This document shows, piece by piece, positions 5,142 through 7,609 of a stretch of 7,609 nt of DNA. The notes under the pieces were generated by a model. The model saw nothing but the letters and a program-made list of their open reading frames with translations, did no database searches and was not told the origin of the DNA. Source of the stretch: UBA3071 sp965369635 (GTDB lineage: Bacteria; Chloroflexota; Anaerolineae; UBA3071). The position numbers and the translations under genes are program-made. Every line of letters starts with the position of its first letter. Position 1 is the first letter of the stretch. The stretch is from NCBI GenBank assembly GCA_965369635.1, contig CBDURC010000150.1:1-7609 (forward strand), in the 5' to 3' direction.

Positions 5142-6275
5142 ATGATACTGTCACAGAGTCTGATTGACAAAGCCCATACCGGAGGCCACATCACCGTTGA
5201 CGACTTGCTTGACGCCGTCCCGGACACGGTGGAGACGCCGGAGCAATGGGAAGTGGTCTTGGAGGTCCTGCGAGGGCATGGCATCTCAGTCGTCGCGGCG
5301 GAGGAGAAGGCCGTGGGTGACAACAGCAGTTCATCGGGCGGCGGTTCTGGGCCGAGAAGCGTCCCATCGGACAGTGTAGCATTGTACCTACAACGTGCCG
5401 GTGCACTGCCGCTCCTCACCGCGGAGCAGGAGAAGAGCCTTACCCGCTGTCTGGAGCGGGGCTGCCAGGCCGCGGAGCGGCTGCGAGAGGGCGTGGCGGC
5501 AGAGAAGGCAGAAGCAGAGATCCGTCGTCGCATCGCAGAGGGCGAAAAGGCACGGGATCGGTTGATCCGCTGCAATCTGCGGTTGGTCGTGAGCATTGCC
5601 AAGCGCTACCAAGGCCTGGGATTGCCTTTCTTGGATTTGATCCAAGAAGGTAACCTGGGGCTGGTTAAGGCGGTGGATCGCTTCGATTGGCGCCGCGGCA
5701 CTCGCATCTCGACATATGCTACCTGGTGGATTCGGCACGCCATCCATCAGGCCTTGAACAATCGCGCCCGCACGATCCGTTTGCCATCGAGCGTAACGGG
5801 GACCATGCGCCTCATACGCCAAGCACGGGAGCGATTGCGTGATCGCCTGGGGCGGGAACCGACCGATGCAGAGTTGGCCCAGAAAGCTGACGTGACACCA
5901 GACAGGGTTCAGCAGTTGCGGCACATGACGCAGCAGGTAGTCTCCTTGGACGCGCCGCTTGGCGGGCGTACCGATCAACAGACAACGCTGGGCCATGTCA
6001 TCGAAGATCGCCATACGCCGCTTCCCATGTCGGAGGTCACGAAGCAGTTGCTGCATGAGGATATGCGGAGGGTGCTCAAGGAGCTTTCAGCGCGGGAGCG
6101 CCGGGTGCTGCGTTCGCGGTTTGGCCTGGACAGTTCTGAGAGTCACACTCTGGAAGAGGTAGCTAACGAGATGGGCGTAACGCGAGAACGGGTTCGCCAG
6201 ATCCAGGGTCGGGCGTTGCGTAAGCTGCGTTCGTCGCGTCACGTGAGACAACTGCGAGACTATTGGCGCAGATAG
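5142..6275 (+). CDS. rpoD: RNA polymerase sigma-70 factor, RpoD/SigA type
   Basis: A 377-residue group 1 or 2 sigma factor. Region 1.1-like sequence occupies about residues 5-50, then a Ser/Gly linker (61-76). Region 1.2 has SVALYLQRAGALPLLTAEQE (78-97). Region 2 (about 139-212) contains NLRLVVSIAKRYQGLGL, LDLIQEGNLGLVKAVDRFDW and RISTYATWWIRHAIHQAL, the -10 recognition helix. Region 3 covers about 215-300 (LGREPTDAELAQKADV). Region 4 (about 305-365) has LSARERRVLRSRFGL and the helix-turn-helix EEVANEMGVTRERVRQIQGRALRKLR for the -35 box. The N-terminal part is short, with no large non-conserved insert as in E. coli RpoD. ATG 5142 is preceded by a GGGGGA stretch but not by a clean SD. The two consensus TTGACA promoters in this window fit such a sigma. 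Primary versus alternative status cannot be settled here. Confidence 0.92.
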   Translation: MILSQSLIDKAHTGGHITVDDLLDAVPDTVETPEQWEVVLEVLRGHGISVVAAEEKAVGDNSSSSGGGSGPRSVPSDSVALYLQRAGALPLLTAEQEKSLTRCLERGCQAAERLREGVAAEKAEAEIRRRIAEGEKARDRLIRCNLRLVVSIAKRYQGLGLPFLDLIQEGNLGLVKAVDRFDWRRGTRISTYATWWIRHAIHQALNNRARTIRLPSSVTGTMRLIRQARERLRDRLGREPTDAELAQKADVTPDRVQQLRHMTQQVVSLDAPLGGRTDQQTTLGHVIEDRHTPLPMSEVTKQLLHEDMRRVLKELSARERRVLRSRFGLDSSESHTLEEVANEMGVTRERVRQIQGRALRKLRSSRHVRQLRDYWRR

Positions 6276-6340
6276 CCAACCTTCATCTCGCAACCCAATA
6301 CGACATATCACTGAACTCACCAGACTCAGGAGGCATGCGT

Positions 6341-6598
6341 ATGGCAAGAAAGCCGAAGAAAGACAAGATCGAGGTAGAGGGCATCGTCACAGAGTGCCTG
6401 CCTGGTACGCAGTTCCGGGTGGAGTTGGACAATAAACATGAGGTATTGGCCTATTTGTGCGGGAAGATGCGCAAGTACTACATCCGTGTGCTACTAGCCG
6501 ACCGGGTGTTGGTAGAGCTATCGCCATATGACCTGACCCGTGGGCGCATTGTCTATCGCTACAAGGTGCGCTCACGCTCAGCGCCAGCACGGAGGTAG
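6341..6598 (+). CDS. infA: Translation initiation factor IF-1
   Basis: IF-1 is a single S1-like OB-fold protein that occupies the ribosomal A site during initiation. Recognisable stretches are IEVEGIVTECLPGTQFRVEL, EVLAYLCGKMRKYYIRVL and DRVLVELSPYDLTRGRIVYRYK, nearly full length. The protein has 85 residues against about 72 in most bacteria. The extra length is a basic N-terminus (MARKPKKDK) and a basic tail after YRYK (VRSRSAPARR). AGGAGG (6328-6333) lies seven bases before ATG 6341; the in-frame ATG 6335 is only one base from it and is rejected. infA usually sits in the spc/alpha ribosomal cluster beside rpmJ, rpsM and rpsK. Here it follows the sigma factor gene, so it may be a second copy. 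Confidence 0.94.
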   Translation: MARKPKKDKIEVEGIVTECLPGTQFRVELDNKHEVLAYLCGKMRKYYIRVLLADRVLVELSPYDLTRGRIVYRYKVRSRSAPARR

Positions 6599-6655
6599 CA
6601 TAGTAGCCAGGCCGTCAGTTGGTGTCCCGGCCGCTTGAAGCTGGCTTCCACAGGC

Positions 6656-6680
6656 AAAAAGGGCTCTGCAGGCTAGAGCC
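6656..6680 (-). terminator. Weak minus-strand terminator-like hairpin
   Basis: GGCTCT (6662-6667) pairs with AGAGCC (6675-6680) around a 7-base loop. An A5 run (6656-6660) precedes it, which reads as TTTTT after the stem on the minus strand. No minus-strand gene ends here, so its role is doubtful. The rest of 6599-6718 holds only another small inverted repeat (GGCCG 6610-6614 with CGGCC 6628-6632) and no gene. Confidence 0.25.
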
Positions 6681-6718
6681 TCGTCAGTTGCGAAACACGC
6701 TCAAGCCTGCATATCCAC

Positions 6719-6886
6719 GCCGCAGCACCTGGTCGCCAGTCCGGGATATTTGTACTACGTGCAGCGACCAGCAATGGTAGGAGAGGAGTGATCAGCGCGT
6801 TCAACGGCACCACGCTGGATGGTCGAGAGATCACGGTGGCGGAGGCGTGGCCGTGTCGAGAGCGGTCACGGGACTCCGATGGTTGA
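6719..6886 (+). pseudogene. Decayed RRM RNA-binding domain (C-terminal half)
   Basis: The frame ending at TGA 6884-6886 reads SAFNGTTLDGREITVAEAWP, the typical last part of a bacterial RRM protein (usual form ALNGxxLDGRxLTVNEARP), followed by a basic tail RERSRDSDG. Upstream in the same frame, PGRQSGIFV (about 6728-6754) resembles a damaged RNP1 segment (usual form GRSRGFGFV) lacking one residue. The N-terminal strand carrying RNP2 (usual form LYVGNL) and a proper start are absent. An in-frame TAG lies at 6674-6676. I infer the remnant of a small RRM protein of the kind common in cyanobacteria and Chloroflexota. A 32-codon frame from GTG 6788 could be translated, since GAGAGG precedes it, but would be only a fragment. 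Confidence 0.5.
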
Positions 6887-6938
6887 GGTCGCTGGGAAAC
6901 TACCGAGTGTTGTTACCAAGGAACCAACGAGATGAAAG

Positions 6939-7298
6939 ATGTCAAGTCGACTGCGGGCTGTGACGTGCCAGCGATGTGGGTCCGGATTTGTGTTGACCAC
7001 TAACTACCTTGACCTGCTCGCACGACGAGGGGTCAAGGTGGTCGTGCCAGCATTGTGTCCGACCTGTTTCCTGGCCACAGGACCACTACGTAAGGAGCGC
7101 GGCAAGGTGAAGTGGTTCGACTCGCGCAAGCATTATGGGTTCATCATCACCGAAGATGGCAAGGAAGTCTTCTTCCACGAAAAGCAGGTTCTTGGAGACG
7201 GTTTGGACGGGCCAAAGGAGGGCCAGGTGGCCCTGTTCCATATTGGCTACTGTGTCGAAGGCCCCGAGGCGTTGAACGTGGAGTTGACGAGGGGGTGA
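6939..7298 (+). CDS. Cold-shock domain protein with N-terminal zinc ribbon
   Basis: A two-domain protein of 119 residues. Residues about 9-44 form a four-Cys zinc ribbon: CQRC (Cys10, Cys13) and CPTC (Cys40, Cys43), 26 residues apart. Residues about 54-117 form a cold-shock OB fold that binds single-stranded RNA or DNA: GKVKWFDSRKHYGFI contains RNP1 (KHYGFI, 64-69) and VFFHE (77-81) is RNP2; VEGPEALNVEL closes the fold. Usual CspA proteins have about 70 residues and no zinc ribbon. A TGA at 6933-6935 blocks any longer frame, so ATG 6939 is the first start. The SD is weak; AAGGA at 6918-6922 is rather far. The decayed RRM gene lies directly upstream. Likely role: RNA chaperone or translation regulator. 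Confidence 0.87.
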   Translation: MSSRLRAVTCQRCGSGFVLTTNYLDLLARRGVKVVVPALCPTCFLATGPLRKERGKVKWFDSRKHYGFIITEDGKEVFFHEKQVLGDGLDGPKEGQVALFHIGYCVEGPEALNVELTRG

Positions 7299-7328
7299 CT
7301 GCTTGAAAAGCGGGGGGACAACACCTTC

Positions 7329-7523
7329 GTGAGTGATCCGCCCCATGCTGGAACCTGGATGGAGATGAAGGCGGTACTCGTCTATCTCAAGGGCCAGCCC
7401 CACGCCGTAACGGGCGAGGGTGGCTCCCCACAGACCACAATTGAGCAACTGAGTGTCAGTGAGGTAATGCAGTACGCAATGGATGGAGAGAAGATGCGCC
7501 GAAGCATGACAGCAGGGAGGTAG
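7329..7523 (+). CDS. Small protein of unknown function
   Basis: I do not recognise this 64-residue protein. It has no signal peptide or membrane segment. The middle (MKAVLVYLKGQPHAVTG) looks like two short strands and the end (SEVMQYAMDGEKMRRSM) like an amphipathic helix. GTG 7329 has a G-rich stretch (7313-7318) ten bases upstream; ATG 7359 and ATG 7365 are alternatives with poorer spacing. It lies 30 bases after the cold-shock gene. Its stop overlaps the GGGAGG ribosome binding site of the next gene, which suggests coupled translation. Confidence 0.5.
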   Translation: MSDPPHAGTWMEMKAVLVYLKGQPHAVTGEGGSPQTTIEQLSVSEVMQYAMDGEKMRRSMTAGR

Positions 7524-7528
7524 AGAGC

Positions 7529-7609
7529 TTGACTACAACAAAGATCAAGAAGGTACATCGCCGTCAGCGACGCAAGCGCAAGTTGCGCTACCTGCGCCGG
7601 CGGCTGCAG
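7529..7609 (+). CDS. Very basic small protein, ribosome- or RNA-associated by composition (3' end outside window)
   Basis: It starts at TTG 7529, with GGGAGG (7515-7520) eight bases upstream, and is open to the window edge, giving 27 residues. The translation begins MTTTKIKKVHRRQRRKRK and continues LRYLRRRLQ. Sixteen of 27 residues are Lys, Arg or His, a composition like the ends of S21 or L35. I cannot place it in a named family. An rRNA-binding or nucleic-acid-binding role is inference from charge and from its neighbours. Confidence 0.55.
   Translation, partial: MTTTKIKKVHRRQRRKRKLRYLRRRLQ

Noticed and set aside
4655..5602. Minus-strand open frame of 315 codons
   Set aside because: It covers the sigma factor gene on the other strand. 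Composition is low-complexity Ser/Arg/Pro, typical of antisense frames in GC-rich DNA.

Overview
The window is about 7.6 kb of fairly GC-rich DNA from what looks like a Chloroflexota bacterium or a near relative. This is inference from gene content: a CarD-family regulator, a DksA/TraR-type zinc finger protein, a short group 1/2 sigma-70 factor, a cold-shock domain behind a zinc ribbon, and many small basic proteins with strong AGGAGG ribosome binding sites. No rRNA, tRNA, CRISPR array or insertion sequence was seen.

Left end (1-1876): the 5' part of a pstS-type phosphate-binding lipoprotein gene runs leftward off the window. A XerC/XerD-like tyrosine recombinase runs rightward. Their promoters stand back to back: the two TTGACA -35 boxes form one 13-bp palindrome, and an operator-like dyad lies just downstream of the recombinase -10 box. 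The recombinase has Arg where the catalytic His of the HxxR motif is expected.

Middle (1877-2819): after a strong stem-loop and a terminator-like hairpin comes a decayed S1 RNA-binding domain, then an rpsU (bS21) gene whose two halves lie in different frames.

Right (2820-7609): a one-way series of small information-processing genes with short gaps: CarD, DksA/TraR-like, rpmI (bL35, also split between two frames), a BON-domain protein, a receiver-like domain without its phosphorylation site, an RpoD-type sigma factor, infA (IF-1), a decayed RRM domain, a zinc-ribbon cold-shock protein, an unrecognised 64-residue protein and the start of a very basic small protein.

Taken together, 2.1-7.6 kb holds compact genes acting on RNA polymerase (CarD, DksA/TraR-like, sigma) and on the ribosome or RNA (S21, L35, IF-1, S1, RRM, CSD). 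Four of the translation/RNA-binding genes are broken and their neighbours are intact. My reading is an accessory cluster of duplicated or displaced transcription/translation genes that is partly decaying. Indel errors in the assembly could explain the two ribosomal-protein frameshifts and must be excluded first.
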